A stretch of 64,000 bases of DNA from Macrotis lagotis (GCF_037893015.1 NC_133661.1:245097503-245161502); one strand, 5' to 3'; shown: positions 11,501-24,149, numbered from the stretch's first letter. Program-made: numbers and translations. The notes: generated from the sequence alone by a model not told the origin.

Positions 11501-13139
11501 GAAAATCATGGTATGTAGATAATTTTTTTGTATGAAAGGATAGATGAGGAATTCAGAGTAACAATTAAGTTTTTTAATGAAGTGATCCAAAGGAAAATAT
11601 ACAAAATATACAAAATCATCTACAAATAATGTAGATGAAAATAAAATCTTTCAAAAAGCATTAGATATCATTAAATTCAATGACCAATCTTGTTTTGGAG
11701 AACATAATAAAATATACTTCATGCATCTCATTAAAAGTTAAGACACAAATTAAAATATTGAACATATGTTAAATCTATCATTTTATTGATCCATTTAGAT
11801 AAACTATTTTTTCTTAAACAATGGAAGAGTTCTAGGGGGACTATTTAAAAGTGACTGTAGTAATAAGAGGCCTAAATAAGACTTCTATTTAATTAATCAA
11901 TTAATTAAAAAGTGAGGAAGAAAGCTGGATGATGCCTGGCCGGTTCCTGTGGATAGGGTCAGTTGGGAATACAAATCACTATTTCTCATAGTGGGACATC
12001 TGGAATTCTCTCTTTACTACATTTCACCTTCATATCTATCTGGCTTTAGTACATTCCAATTAAAAATCACTCTTTGGTCCAGATACCAAACCTCTCTTAA
12101 TTCTAACACTTTTCTTCTATTAATTTTTTCCTATTTATCCTATTTATAACTTGATTGTAAATGTTCCTTCTTATATTGCTTCACCTATTAGATTGCAAGT
12201 TCTCTTAAAGGGCATAGACCATTTTTTGCCATTTTTAAAAATCCTTAGCACTTAATATGGTAGTTAGTAGGTGTTTAATCAACATTGATTTATTGATTTA
12301 ACTTGTGCTTCTTCCCAGTCCCAGGTGGGAGGTTCTGCAGTTATGTAATTAGGTTTGTTTTTGTAGTTGGAAGCTGTTTGGTTTTTGGTTTGGTTTTTGT
12401 TTGTAAAATCGATTTGCCATAACCTTGTTCAGTTAATTTATAGATGATGAACTAAGCCAAAAACCAAAAAGGGTTAGCTAGTAAGTTTTGGAGATCAGAT
12501 TTGAATTCAGAAGAGTCTTCTTTCCCAAATTAGTGCACTATCCACCCAGCAACCTAAGTTGTCCAATTGGAGATCACCTTGGTAAAATCACTTCATCTCT
12601 TCGGCTTCACCATCGACAAAATAAAGGTGATAGTCTAAATGATTCCCAGATCTAAATTTATAATGTTGTTATACTTAATATTTATGAATTTTATAATGCT
12701 TTATGTCTAAGTATGCTAAGACACAAATGGACTACCTTGGGATGGACTACCACATCATGAGTTTCTGCTTTTCCTTATTCTTTCCTTTACCTTATGTATG
12801 GTGAGGAAGGTCAATTTTCATGATGTGTTTCCTTACCATGGGGCCTGGCACTTGTTCAGTAGAACATCCAAAAATGAACTTAAGATATTTTCCTTGCTAT
12901 ACTTTATATTCACAAATAAAGGAGAGTATGCTGGATGCAAGAATTACAGCAAAGCCATGTAGGAAATATGAGGAAGTAAAGAACAGTAGTAGGAAGTAGA
13001 GAATCAGTGAAGACTTGACTTTGTGAAGAAACAGCAGCCAAGTCAGGTATTATAAAAAGTAAGTTTCTAAAAGGCAGAATCATAGGGATCATAGATGTAA
13101 AAGTTTGAAGAAATCTTAGAGATCTTCTAGTGCAACCCT
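11501..13139. other. Mostly unclassified; MIR/SINE-like remnant at about 12420-12560
   Basis: The remnant contains TAGATGATGAACTAAGCC and TTTGAATTCAGAAGAGTC ending in a CTATCCACCC-like stretch. The remainder shows nothing. Confidence 0.4.
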
Positions 13140-13154
13140 GGGGGGGGGGGGGGG
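13140..13154. repeat. poly(G) tract, 15 bp
   Basis: G15 run inside a decayed MIR-like stretch (GACTTTCCCCAAGGTCCCAC follows). Confidence 0.85.
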
Positions 13155-13261
13155 ACTGAGTGCCTTTGTGACTTTCCCCAAGGTCCCACTGGCATTAAGT
13201 TGCAGAACTAAAATTTGAATTAAAGTTATTTGTTCAATTTGCTCATTTGTAGTTCATTTGT

Positions 13262-13472
13262 TATTCACATTGGGTTTGATTCTTCATGATACCATTTGGA
13301 GTTTTCTTGGCAAAGATACTAGAGTGGTTTACCATTTCTTTTTCCCAGTCATTTTCCAAATGAAGGCAAAACAGGCAGTTAAGAAATGGCTTGTCTAAGG
13401 TCAGATTTGAACTCAAGAAGAGCCTTCCTGCTTCCAAGAATTGCACTATTCACTTATGCCACCTAACTACAT
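13262..13472 (-). mobile_element. CORE-SINE, antisense
   Basis: Contains CATTTGGAGTTTTCTTGGCA, AAAGATACTAGAGTGGTTTA and CATTTCTTTTTCCCAGTCAT, the characteristic 3' body in antisense. Confidence 0.75.
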
Positions 13473-15439
13473 CTGAACTAAGGTCATCTCATTTGAAACC
13501 CTAAGGGTTAAACAGAATGACAAATCTAGTTGCAGTTTGACCAGAAAGTCAAGGACAAACCAGAAGTTGGGCAAAAAATAGCCAAAATAAAAGACTAGAT
13601 TATAGAGTACCTGGAACTCCTGATAGCAAATCTTCGTTTTAATGTGTAAACAATAAGGAATCAACTAGATTTTAATTGAGGTGTGTAAGATTATTTTGGC
13701 AGAGATACCTAAACTGACATGGATTAATAAAAATTTGAGCATCTACTAAGTACTAAGTGTGAGGGGCAAGATGCTAAGAACTGGGGACAGTCCCTGCCTT
13801 CAAGGACTTCATTCTTCTTGGAGAAAAGTAAGCAGACATTAATTAACAAAAAGGCACTAAAATTAAGATGGTTTGGGAGAGTCTTCCCAAAAAAATGTGG
13901 GATTTTAATTGGTAATTGAGGAGGGAAAAGATTTTAGGAGGGAGACCACCAAAGAATAAGTCAAAGCAGAAAGGTGGAAGTGTCTATTAGTTGAACCAAA
14001 ATAGGGGAGTACCTGGGGGAACAGGATTGAAAAGGAGAAGGGAATGGGGGAAGGGAGAATTAGGTAATATTAGATAGTGAAGGTTGACTAGGTGGCACAG
14101 TGAGTGGTCTGGAGTCTGGAAGACCCATATTCAAATCTAGTATCACATGTAAACTTAGTATAAGTAAACTCCTAACCTCTATTTGCATCAGTTTTAAAGA
14201 TAAAAGAAATTAACATTTGTAAGGTAGTCAGCCAAAGCCTAGAAACCAGTAAAAACTGTCAAGATTAACTTAATATTATTTGAACTAAACTGAGGATTTT
14301 ATCTTCTTCTGTAGACTACAGATAAATACTGCAATTTTGGAGTATACAGGGATCATGACTGAAGCCCACAAGAGTCCTAGTGGCAGGTAGTAGGGTTTGA
14401 ATTAGAACTTCCAACCAGAATCTGGATACCCCATACAAAGGGTGCTCAAAGTCGTTTCTGCTTGTGGGAATGAATCTTCCTGTATTAGTGCTGTATTTGC
14501 ATACCCTTTCAAAACCCTAGATCTCCTCCTAGTCAAGATTATCAGTATAAGGCTTTTGTGGAAGAAAATGAGAAATGTATATAAAGGCAAGATTTATGAA
14601 GCACTTGTCATGATCATACTAAGATGCAGGCATTATTTTTCCCGTTTTACAAAATGAGGTTAAGGGACTCGCCCAAGATCACAAAGAGAGTATCAGAGGA
14701 AAAATTTAAACTCATCTCTTCAAATTTAGTGTAATTTCCACTATACAGAACACTGATACTTGTCCCAGAATACTCGGAGGTAGGGAGAGATAGACTGGGG
14801 GAGGGGATGAGCAAGGTAGTTTACACTCTGCAAACAGTGCTTTAACTATTGGCAAGGCTCAGAATCAGAACTGTTCAACCCCCTTTTTCAATGTCCAAGC
14901 AATATCTTCATGCAGAGAGAAAAGGCAAAATTCTCAGAAACAGGAGTTAAACTTTAGGTCGATGACTAGTCACATCCTTATTACGCCAATTCTGCCTCTT
15001 TCTTTTCCCTTCCCCCCCAACTCCCTCTGCCCCCCTGAATCACTCCCAACAGCAGCTGAATCAATGTTTGACTTGTACAAACAGCCAACTGACTGCAATT
15101 TGGAAGGGATTCAGCTGGGGATTAAGTCAAGGCAGTGGATAAAAATCTATTACCCAGCAGTATTTATTCTCCATGCCTATGGCAACTCAATGTCAACTCT
15201 TGGAACCTCACTTCCTCCTCTCCATTCAGAGAAATCATACTCAAGGGCCACACTAACCTCATTCATAGAATTATAGATTTAGAGCTAGAAGAAACTGTAA
15301 AAGTCATCAAAATTCCATTTCCTCCTGTGATTTAGCAATTGAGAAAAGGAAAGGAAAAAGAAATTAGTGACTTATAAAGCACATAAATACTTAGGGGTCT
15401 AAACAGAAATTTGAACCTAAGTACTCTTGACTACCAGTA
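13473..15439. other. Mostly unclassified; MIR/L2-like pieces
   Basis: 13715-13860 and 14590-14720 carry MIR-like phrases (GAGCATCTACTAAGTACTAA; TTTTACAAAATGAGGTTAAG). 14088-14160 resembles an eroded SINE head. A 104-codon frame (14962-15276) has no recognisable domain. Confidence 0.4.
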
Positions 15440-15645
15440 AAGGGTAGGGTATTATTTGTTCTTGTTTAGCTATGTCTAATTTCTGGGAATCCATTTGGGG
15501 TACTCTTAGCAAAGACAATGGGGAGTGGCTTTCCATTTCCTTCTCCAGTTCATTTTCTACAGTTGAGGAAATTGAGGCAGAGTTAAATGATTTGTCCAGA
15601 GTCACATAACTATTAAGTACCTGGTCAGATTTGAACTCCGGATGA
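15440..15645 (-). mobile_element. CORE-SINE, antisense
   Basis: CCATTTGGGGTACTCTTAGC, TTTCCATTTCCTTCTCCAGT and GAGGAAATTGAGGCAGAGTT in antisense order. Confidence 0.75.
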
Positions 15646-15647
15646 CT

Positions 15648-15806
15648 TTTTTTGTTTGTTTTTTAGTTTTTGCAAGGCAATAGGGATAAATGACTTACCA
15701 AAAATCACACAGGTAATTATTAAGTGTCTGAGGTCACATTTGAACTCAGGTCCCTCCTGAACTCCAGGGCTGGTGCTCTATCCACTGTGCCACCTAGCTG
15801 CCCCTT
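15648..15806 (-). mobile_element. tRNA-derived SINE, antisense
   Basis: T-rich start, TTTTTGCAAGGCAATAGGG, then the reverse B box and GTGCCACCTAGCTGCCCC. It abuts the CORE-SINE on its left. Confidence 0.9.
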
Positions 15807-16984
15807 AAGCCTAATGTTTGGTCCACTTTGCTTCATAGCTGTCCACAGGGCCTTCTAAACCAGCATATCGCTCTTCTAGGGTATTAGAGGTAAAACCAGA
15901 GCAAGATTTCTCTTAAAGAACCTGATCCTCTCCCCAGACCAACAGATTAAATGCAGAAGTACAAACACCTGTCTTGGAATTAAGATGCTTTGAGAATTTT
16001 TGCCTTGCATCTATCTAGAAAGATGAGGAAATTTATAGAAGAACTGGAAGGGAGTTTAGAGATCACGAAAGGCTAAATTGGGCTCCTGAGAACACAAAAA
16101 TTATTTGTTCAAGGTCAAATGGAATAAAGAGCCAAGATTTGCAATCTTGAGCCACTTTTCGTTCCATCACAAGTTGCTCTATCTAATCCAACAAGAATTG
16201 AAGAGACACCTATATAATTATAAGAAATCATGTCTGCCCTCTGGAAGCATAAAATATGAGAAAACTGCTGCATATTAAGTAATCTGAAAATTATTTAAAA
16301 GATTGTGGTTGTCAGAAAGGGGAGGAAGAAAACAAAATGTATTAAGCATTTAATTAATGCCTAGCCCATAATGCCTGGAGATGACAAATAGAAGCAAAAA
16401 ATAAACCTAATCCCATACCTCAAGTAGATTAATTTTTAATGACGGAAGACAATATATATATAAAAGGCAGCTGTAAAGTTGGGGAGTTAAGTAAACAGAA
16501 CCAGGAGGACTCCTCACAAAATAAGAGACTAAAAGAATTCAGTGGAAGAAAAGGGGAAGTTCCAAAGCCTTTCAAATTGAGTAGGTCTCAGAGTTTGTCA
16601 GATGTCCCAGGGCAAGGAAATCTAGGCATAAAAGACTCAGAACAAAACAAAGATCTGTTTTGGATGAGTTTAGATTGGGGGGGGGGGTGTAAACTGATGA
16701 AAAGACAAAGCTTGAGGAGAAAGGAAATGAATGGAGCCACTGGTTTACTAGAGCACCAATATTTAGTTTGCAAAATGAAAAAGGAGAAATCTATGTTCTC
16801 AAAAGATGATAAGCCCCAGCCCTCCTATTCTATTATTTGAAAAGGTGAAAGAAGGAAATAGGGGCTGGAGCTCTCCATTTAATGGGACTTAGAAATAAGG
16901 AAAGCAATTATTTATATAGTGCCTTAAGATGCACAAAGCACTTTGCTTATGAGAAAATGGAAGGGAATCACAGATCATGAAAAT
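15807..16984. other. No recognisable gene
   Basis: Includes a 133-codon open frame (16439-16840), Lys/Ser/Glu-rich, without a domain I recognise. A G9 run lies inside it and a MIR-like piece near 16885-16960. Confidence 0.4.
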
Positions 16985-17548
16985 GGGTAAAAAAAATCTC
17001 ACATGTACAAAAATATGGCAGCTCTTTTCGTGCTGGCAAGTAATTGGAAATTGAGGGGATACTCATCAATTGGGGAATGGCTGAACAAGTTATGGCATAT
17101 GAATGTGAAAGAACACTATTGTTCTTATAAGAAATCAAGAGAACCAGAACTTCAGAAAAGCCTGGTCTTGCATGAAGTGATGTTGAGTGAAATGAGCTGA
17201 ATCAAAAGAAATTACACACATTAACAACAACATTGGGCTATGGTCAAAGACAACTCTAAAAAACTTGTGATGGAAAATACCATCCATATTCAGAGAGCGA
17301 ACTATGAAGTTTAAATGCAGGTCTAAGTTTATTATCTTCATTTTTTTAAGGTATGTATTGTATGTCTCTTTCTCTCGTTTTTTTAACCCCATTTAGATCT
17401 GATTCTTCTTTCACAACATTATTAATATGAACCTATTTTTGCAGAATTACACATGTACAGACTACAAAGATTCTGTCAGAAACTTTGCAAAAAAAAGATT
17501 GGTGGAAAACTACTGTTTCATGTTGTTGGAAAAATATTTTAAAAAGAA
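16985..17548 (+). mobile_element. L1 ORF2 C-terminus and 3' UTR, older copy
   Basis: The open frame 17003-17200 encodes the L1 ORF2 C-terminal signature (SIGEWLNKLWHMNVKEHYCS, then VMLSEMS). It is followed by diverged 3' UTR ending near TTGGAAAAATATTTT. 5'-truncated and non-functional. Confidence 0.75.
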
Positions 17549-17953
17549 AGGAAATCAAAGGGAAGGTTAACTTACACAAAGTGAATTAATGACTTTGTCT
17601 AGCTCGACATTCCATAATAGAAACTGAAATGAGACTTTTGCTAATGACTTTGTCACAGATTTTGCTTTAATTCTTGGTACTGAACCTGACCAAGTTTCAG
17701 ACAAGCTCCCATCCAAGAAGTCCATCACAGGTCCTTTTAATTTTAATTTATTCACTCAATTCTGGGTTTTTAGTGTGGCAAAAAACTTAAACCCCTCCCC
17801 CTTCACAGGAAACCGTCAAACGCCCCCCCAAAAAAGTTATGGACTTATACTGCTCAATCTAACTCCCTAGTGGCCTCAGGAAGAAACTTCTAGGGGAAAA
17901 TTTGATTATTATTTCTAAACTAGGTTTAACAAAAATTCTTAAAGTTTCTACTC
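17549..17953. other. No recognisable feature
   Basis: Unclassified. Confidence 0.45.
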
Positions 17954-18109
17954 AGGGGGCAGCTAGGTAGCACAATGGGTAGAGCACTGGCCCTGGAGTC
18001 AGGGAGTACCAGAGTTCAAATCGGACCTCAGACACTTAATAATTAGCTGTGTGGCCTTGGGCAAGCCACTTAACCCCATTCCCTATCAAAAAAAAAAACA
18101 AAAAAAAAG
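17954..18109 (+). mobile_element. tRNA-derived SINE with target duplication
   Basis: Full-length copy with A and B boxes and an A-rich tail. AAGTTTCTACTCA is repeated on both flanks. Confidence 0.93.
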
Positions 18110-18559
18110 TTTCTACTCAAAGTTGGTAGCACAAAGAGCAGCTGGGCAAAAATTTTAAGTGCTAAGTAAATGTATCTATTGTTATTCCATTCCCTAGGAT
18201 AATAGAGAGACCAGAATACCAAGTAAAATTTAACAAGTTTTGTGCCTGGGGCAAAAAGGGTGGGGGGGGAGGGAGGGAAAGAAAATGCATTTCTAAAGTC
18301 TAGTGCAGAGAGAAGAGGAAAAACTGGAAAGAGTTAAAAAAGTAGACTTTTAATTTCCAAGATGTTAAGAGAGAAGGAATGTAATCATGGCTCTTTTTCT
18401 CCTGGAAACTGACAAATTCACAGAATCTCAGATTTCAAGCTGGAAAAAAACTAGAGACCAATCCAACTCCCTCATTCTACAGAGGAAACAAAAACTCAGG
18501 ATAGGAATCAAGAGATTTACCCAAGGTCACCTAGTCATCATTGCTATCAAAAATAAAGT

Positions 18560-18690
18560 TTTTGAGGTGGCTAAGTGGCACAGTGGATAGAGCACCAGTG
18601 CTGGAGTCAGGAGTACCTGAGTTCAAATCTGGCCTCAGACACTTATTTCCTTGCTATGTGGCCTTGGGCAAGCCACTTAACCCCATTGCA
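18560..18690 (+). mobile_element. tRNA-derived SINE
   Basis: GAGGTGGCTAAGTGGCACAG through ACCCCATTGC. Its tail has expanded into the adjacent microsatellite. Confidence 0.88.
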
Positions 18691-18785
18691 TAAATAAACA
18701 AAGAAAGAAAGAAAGAAAGAAATGAGTGAATGAATGAATGAAATAAATAAATGAATAGACGAATAAATAGACAAATAAATAAAAC
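18691..18785. repeat. Compound (GAAA)/(AATG)/(AATA) microsatellite
   Basis: A-rich tetranucleotide tract grown from the tail of the preceding SINE. Confidence 0.85.
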
Positions 18786-19177
18786 ATAAAAGTTCTTACT
18801 CAGAATCAGTTAATGTGCTAAGGAAGCATAGGAAATTCAAAGACAAAAGATTCATGTATAATCTTATTTTTCTGCTCTATTTCTTTATAGTATGATATAT
18901 AGTATGCTCCCTTCTAGTTGCCATGTTACTGAAATTTTTATCTTTGAAGAATTTTTAAATTTAATACCCCACCCAAAGGAACCCAGTACAACTCCACTCT
19001 TCACATTTTCTAGAACAGTCCAAAATGACCTTCATGATTTTCCATAGACATATCTTTTCATCTCTCCCCTCTCCAAGCAGATGTTTTGGCTGCCTATTAT
19101 GTACTACCCTCCACACCTTAGCCTCCTTAGAACCCCCTTTCTTGTTCAGTTGTATCTATTGTACCTTACTCTTCCTG
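18786..19177. other. No recognisable feature
   Basis: Unclassified. Confidence 0.4.
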
Positions 19178-19383
19178 AGCCCATTTAGGATTTTCTTGGC
19201 AAACATGCAAGAGTGATTTGATTTGCCATTTCCTTCTCAAGCTCATTTTACAAATGAGGAAAATGAGGCACACAGAGAGTGACCAGGGTCACATAGCTAA
19301 GAAGTGTTTAAGGTTGGATTTAAACTTTCAAAAATTTGTCTTCCTGATTATTTAGACCCTAGGCTCTATCCAAATGCTGCTTT
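19178..19383 (-). mobile_element. CORE-SINE, antisense
   Basis: TTTAGGATTTTCTTGGCAAA, CATTTCCTTCTCAAGCTCAT and GGAAAATGAGGCACACAGAG in antisense order. Confidence 0.7.
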
Positions 19384-20146
19384 AAACATTAGACTATTTC
19401 AATTCTGCCTTAGTTCCCCAGTCTAGTAGGTTGGGTGTTGGCTGCTTTTCCTAGGAAAAGTAAAATCAAGAGTCACAAACACCTTTCCTAGGTAATTTTA
19501 TTAAGGATAGTAACCTCATAATTATATAGAGATGATTTAGCTTACTACTTCTCCCATCTACATGTATAACCAGTATTTTTCCAGAAAGAAATGGGAAGAT
19601 GACTTACCTTAATTAGCTCTATTGAAGTGTTAATCTAAAACAGCATTTTTTGCATGTGATCTATCCAAGTTCAAGATTCCTAATAAATATTATCCAAAAT
19701 CACATTGGGGGCAATCATGTCAGGAAGACAAGAGTAATTTTGGACAATAATCTCTCTAAGATAAAAAAGAGGTTGGATATTAATATTGAATTAACTAAAA
19801 TTATTTCTGGCAGACTTGATATCCATTCCCCCCCCCCAAAAAAAATCATAGTTCAGTATTAATGGTTTTCTTTTACACCTACTGAGATTTTCCCTGTCTT
19901 GAGATACTAAAACTGTCAATAAGAATATCTTCAACATGTTGAGACCTCAGGACCCTCTCCTTTTGAGGACTAAGAAAATTGACTAAATTCCAAGGATTTC
20001 AAAAACATTGCAATAACAAAAACATTTCAAGAAAGATTTTCCTGGCAAAAGGATGATGACTCTGGAGCCAAGAACTGACTTGTATTTTCAGCACTTAGCA
20101 CAAATATATAGGATACGTAATAGATTTTATTAAATTTTTAGTGACT
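19384..20146. other. No recognisable feature
   Basis: Unclassified, with a C9/A8 run near 19830. Confidence 0.45.
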
Positions 20147-20290
20147 GGGGGCAGAAAGGTGGCATGGTGGATAGAGCACCAGCCCTGGGTCAGAAGGATC
20201 TGAGTACAAATCTGACCTCCAGACATTTAATTGCCTACTTGTGTGAGCTTGGGCGAGTCACTGTTAACTGCATTGCCTTAAAAATAAAAT
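20147..20290 (+). mobile_element. tRNA-derived SINE, diverged
   Basis: GGGGGCAGAAAGGTGGCATG head, B-box-like GAGTACAAATCTG and tail GCATTGCCTTAAAAATAAAA. Confidence 0.82.
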
Positions 20291-20353
20291 TGTTGTCTAA
20301 CTTGAAAACTCCATCTTTGTCACTTCCTTAGTGATCTCAGGTGAAATTCTTTT

Positions 20354-20492
20354 TTTTAAGGGTTGTTTTTTGTTTTCTGCAAGGCAGTGGGGTTATGGGG
20401 CTTGCCCAAGGTCACACAGCTAGGCAATTGTTAAGTGCCTGAGGCCATATTTGTATTCCTGTCCTGACTCCATTGCACCACCTAGCTGCCCT
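20354..20492 (-). mobile_element. tRNA-derived SINE, antisense
   Basis: TTTTTTAAGG, TTTTCTGCAAGGCAGTGGGG, ending GCACCACCTAGCTGCCC. Lies in opposite orientation to the SINEs on either side. Confidence 0.88.
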
Positions 20493-20539
20493 GACTTCTT
20501 TCTGGAACTTAATTTCCTTTTTCTGTAAAAATGAGGACA

Positions 20540-20815
20540 CTTCCTAATCAACATTTATTAAACTTACTTCCAGGAACTGTGTAAAGAATTGAAATAGGGG
20601 TGGCTAAGTGGCCCAGTGGAGTCAGGACAGGAATACAAATACGGCTTCAGACACTTAATAATTACCTAGCTGTGTGGCCTTGGGCAAGCCCCATAACCCC
20701 ATTGCCTTGCAAAAAAATCCCTAAAAACAAGAATTGAAATAAAAAAGAAGCATAAGACCATCTCTGCCCTCAAAGGGCTCATAATCTAATAGGGTTAACA
20801 TACATAGAAAGATAA
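20540..20815 (+). repeat. MIR/L2-like ancient repeat, split by a SINE
   Basis: CAACATTTATTAAACTTACT before the SINE and CTCTGCCCTCAAAGGGCTCA after it belong to one old repeat. AGAATTGAAATA is duplicated around the SINE at 20596-20729. Confidence 0.5.
20596..20729 (+). mobile_element. SINE with internal deletion and target duplication
   Basis: The head joins directly to GGAGTCAGGACAGGAATACA, so about 25 bp are missing. AGAATTGAAATA flanks both ends. Confidence 0.9.
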
Positions 20816-22182
20816 AGAAACAAGCTCTCTCTCAATATATGTTTGTGTGTGTATATTATTTACTTTTATATTTATCACAGGAAATATATAATAAGTAGAA
20901 AGTAACTGAGGAAGGCATTAGAATTAACAAAGGGTGGGCAAAAGGTTTTCCATAGAACATGAGACTACTTAGGACAAAAAATCCAGAGAAGCCAGTACAC
21001 AAAGATGAGGATAAAGAACTACAGAGGACAGGAGGATAGTCAATTAAACTGGAAGATGGAATATCTTGTGCAAAGGTTAGCAAGAGGCTAGAAATTAAAG
21101 TCTTTTAAGAGGGCAAAAGGAAAAGGTAAAATCTGACTTGAAACTTATCAAAATACCTAAGATCTTAACAACTGGTATCATCACTTCCTGGCGAATAGAG
21201 AGAAAAAAATGGAAGCAGTGTCAGATATTTTCTAGGGCTCAAACATGAAGAAATTAAAAGATGCTTGTTTCTTGGAAAGAAAACTATGGCAAATATGGAC
21301 AGTATACTAAAAAGTAGACATGTCACCTTGCTGATACAGGTCCACATACTCTACAAAGTTATGTCTTTTTCCAGTAGGGAAACATGGCTGAGGAAAATTG
21401 AGCATCATAGAATCAACACTTTTGCACTGTGGTGTTGGAAAAGACTTGAGAATCCCTCAGATAGCAGGTCAAATCAGTGATTATTTTTTTAAAACTGACA
21501 ATATTCATTTGAAGGTCAAATCCTAAAACTGAAGTTTAAATACTTTGGTGATATAATGAAAAGACTCATTGGAGAAGAATTGGATACTGGAAAAAATTGA
21601 AGGTAAAAGGAAAATGGGCCAGATGGCAGAGGATGGAAACAATAAGCATGAATTTAGACAGACTTTGAGAAATAGGAGAGGATAAAAGGCCTGGAGTGCT
21701 ATAGTCCAGGGTGACATAAAAAGAGACAGGATTGAACAACACAGAATAAGTGGGGAAGAAGGAAGGAGTAAGGTGTTAAAAATCTCATAATGTGGAATGA
21801 AGCCAGGTTATGATGAAAAACTTTTAAAGAAGATTTTATATTTGATTCTAAAGGCTCCTAGGGAGCTACTAGACATTATAAATATAATCTATTTGACAAC
21901 TAACTGAGTGGAGGATGTACTTAAGGTAGAGATCAACCAGAAGACTACTGCTATAATCCAAAATAAAATGATGAACCTTTAGACACAGAATGGAAGAAAC
22001 ATACAAGATAAATTAGGAATATGGAAATGACAGAATTTGTTAACAAATTACATATCAGAAAGGCAGGATAGGAACAGGAAAGACTAAGTGAACAGTCAGG
22101 GATGGATAGCATCTAAAAGCTGGGAACTTTGGTGACTAGCAGGATGCTGGTGCCGTGAATCGCAATAAGAAAATTAAGAGTT
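20816..22182. other. Mostly unclassified; ancient repeat at about 21770-22165
   Basis: 21770-22165 (TATTTGATTCTAAAGGCTCC, ACTACTGCTATAATCCAAAA) resembles an old interspersed repeat also visible at 24150-24330. I cannot name the family. Confidence 0.4.
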
Positions 22183-22300
22183 TGGGCTGGGTGCCGCAGT
22201 GGATAGAGCACAAGCCCTGGAGTCATGAGTACCTGACCTAGCTGTGTGACCTTGGGCAAGCCACTTAACCCCATTGCCTGGCAAAAAATACCTTTTTAAA
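22183..22300 (+). mobile_element. SINE with internal deletion
   Basis: GGGCTGGGTGCCGCAGTGGA head, CTGGAGTCATGAGTACCTGA joined directly to CTAGCTGTGTGACC. The B box is lost. Confidence 0.85.
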
Positions 22301-22499
22301 AAAAAAGAGCTTAGTTTTGGAGGAAAAAAAAAGTTGTGTCTTATAAATCTAAAATTTTCAAATACTTTTCAAACAACTCAGACAGACTGTAGTGAAGAAA
22401 CTCAAAGAAGACATTTCATTGAAATCTCAAATCTCAAGGTAAGAGAGTCAAGCAGAAATGGTTCTTGTAAGTGACCCATTTTAAAACTATCTTCTATTC

Positions 22500-23040
22500 A
22501 AAGACAACCTAGTTTAATGGTGCAGGTTGCTTTTATCAGGGAGAAAGGAAAAGCCACAAAAATTCCAGTACCTTCCCAAATACCTACCTGAATAAAGACA
22601 CTGCAAGACCCTGAGTCTCAAAATCTGTGAACTTTAGCCTGAATGCTTGTAAGATCCTGAGTGTCAAAACCTGAGTGTCAAAACTGTTGCCTAAATTCTG
22701 CCAAGTCCCTGCTTGGTCAGCTAGCTGAGTTTCTGCCAGATCAGCTCCTGAAGATTCTGCCTGGTCAGCCCTCAGACCATGAAGCAGGGGGCTTCTCTGA
22801 GGACCTGCATCCAATAAGAACACGCCGCACCATCTCAAGACAATCTGCAAGCAGATGCTTGAAACTTCCCTACCAAACCATATATAAAGTCTCTCCTCAC
22901 TTTACTCGGGGTTCCAGGATCCTAGCCCTGACCTAGGACGGAACCCTAGCTCGAGCTAGTGTAATAAACCCTTGCTACTGCATCTCCATAGTGTGGAGTA
23001 CCTCTGTTCTGTAATTGGGGACTTTTCTCGGACCTTAACA
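22500..23040 (+). mobile_element. Probable solitary retroviral LTR (class I-like)
   Basis: This stretch differs in composition from its surroundings and has LTR architecture. CATATATAAAGTC (TATA-like, about 22879) lies about 80 bp before TGTAATAAACCCTTGC (poly(A) signal, about 22961), and the unit ends near TTAACA at 23040. Upstream are short internal near-repeats (CCTGAGTCTCAAAATCTG / CCTGAGTGTCAAAAC; GCCAGATCAGCTCCTGAAG / GCCTGGTCAGCC), as in U3 enhancers. The 5' border is uncertain and no internal retroviral sequence follows, so a solitary LTR is the best reading. Confidence 0.55.
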
Positions 23041-23256
23041 ACATTACAGAAAACCATTAAAACTCAAAGGAGGACCTTGGAAATGTAACTTTATCTACTT
23101 TTGGATTTTAACTTAAGCATCTGCAAAATGAGAATAATACTGTTTTTACCTTAATTATCTCACAAAGTTGCCCAAAAAAAGAGATATTCAAAGAATTTTG
23201 AAAAATTAAAATACAGAGGTTTCCAGGCCCCTCCAATAACTTTTTAACTTTTTCTC

Positions 23257-23370
23257 CAGGGGCAGCTAGTGCACTGGCCCTGGAGTCAGGAGGACCTGAG
23301 TTCCAATTGGGCATCCAACACAATAATAGCCCTAACTAGGTAAACCCCATTTCCTTAAATAAATAAAAAT
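23257..23370 (+). mobile_element. SINE, partly deleted
   Basis: CCAGGGGCAGCTAGTGCACT joins to CCTGGAGTCAGGAGGACCTG. Tail AACCCCATTTCCTTAAATAA. Confidence 0.8.
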
Positions 23371-24002
23371 TAAAAAACTTTCTCTCCAGAGCCTTAGAGC
23401 ATCCAAAAGTCAAGAGATTCTTGAAAACATCATCTATGAAGGCAATAGGCTCTGAGGTTGAGAGTGGGAGATGCAATGATGGGAGATTGATAAGTCCCAA
23501 GAGTTTAGAAGTCCTGCCCATTGGCAGATCTGATGACAACATTAATTAATGGTACTTTCAGTTGTGGAGGGCTAAGCTAACTGTGATGGATGAGGACTGG
23601 AAAGGGCTCTTCTCTACCCAAGGAGTCCAGTTCTCTTTAAGAACAGCACAATTAGCTATCAAATCAAAAAGTCTGATGTAGTTAGAAGAAAAAGGGGCGG
23701 GGGGAGAGAATTGTTCTGGTTCTGCCTATCCTATTAAAAAGAAACCTGCTCTGCCCATTTATCTCAAACACCAGAGAATACAGAATCTCATTTTAGATTC
23801 TTGGCTACCATGCTTTTACCCTTTTCTTGATATCCTAGGACCCAATGCCACAATTAAGGGAAGACTACAGGATCTTAAGTAAAGAATAGGAAATGCCTCA
23901 TCAGGGAAAACTGAAGTCCTTTGGGTTTTAAGACTTGCCCAAAATCACACAGGTTAGTAAAGTGAACTTAGTACTTGAACCCAAGCTGATTTTCAGCCTC
24001 TT
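23371..24002. other. No recognisable feature
   Basis: Unclassified; MIR-like crumbs near 23925-23995. Confidence 0.4.
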
Positions 24003-24136
24003 TATGAACTGATTTGGGGTTTTCTTGGCAAAGAAACTGGAGTGATTTGACATTTTTTTTCCAACTCATTTTAGAGATGAGGAAACTGAGACAAAGAGTT
24101 AAGTGACTTATTCAGAATTACACAGCTACTAAGTCC
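24003..24136 (-). mobile_element. CORE-SINE fragment, antisense
   Basis: GATTTGGGGTTTTCTTGGCA, AGATGAGGAAACTGAGACAA and AGTGACTTATTCAG in antisense order. Confidence 0.7.
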
Positions 24137-24149
24137 AGGACCAATTGTG

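Noticed and set aside
14962..15276. 104-codon open frame
   Set aside because: Low-complexity Pro/Ser/Leu start, no recognised family and no conservation evidence available.
16439..16840. 133-codon open frame
   Set aside because: No domain, no splice or promoter context, weak composition. A chance frame in AT-poor sequence is more likely.
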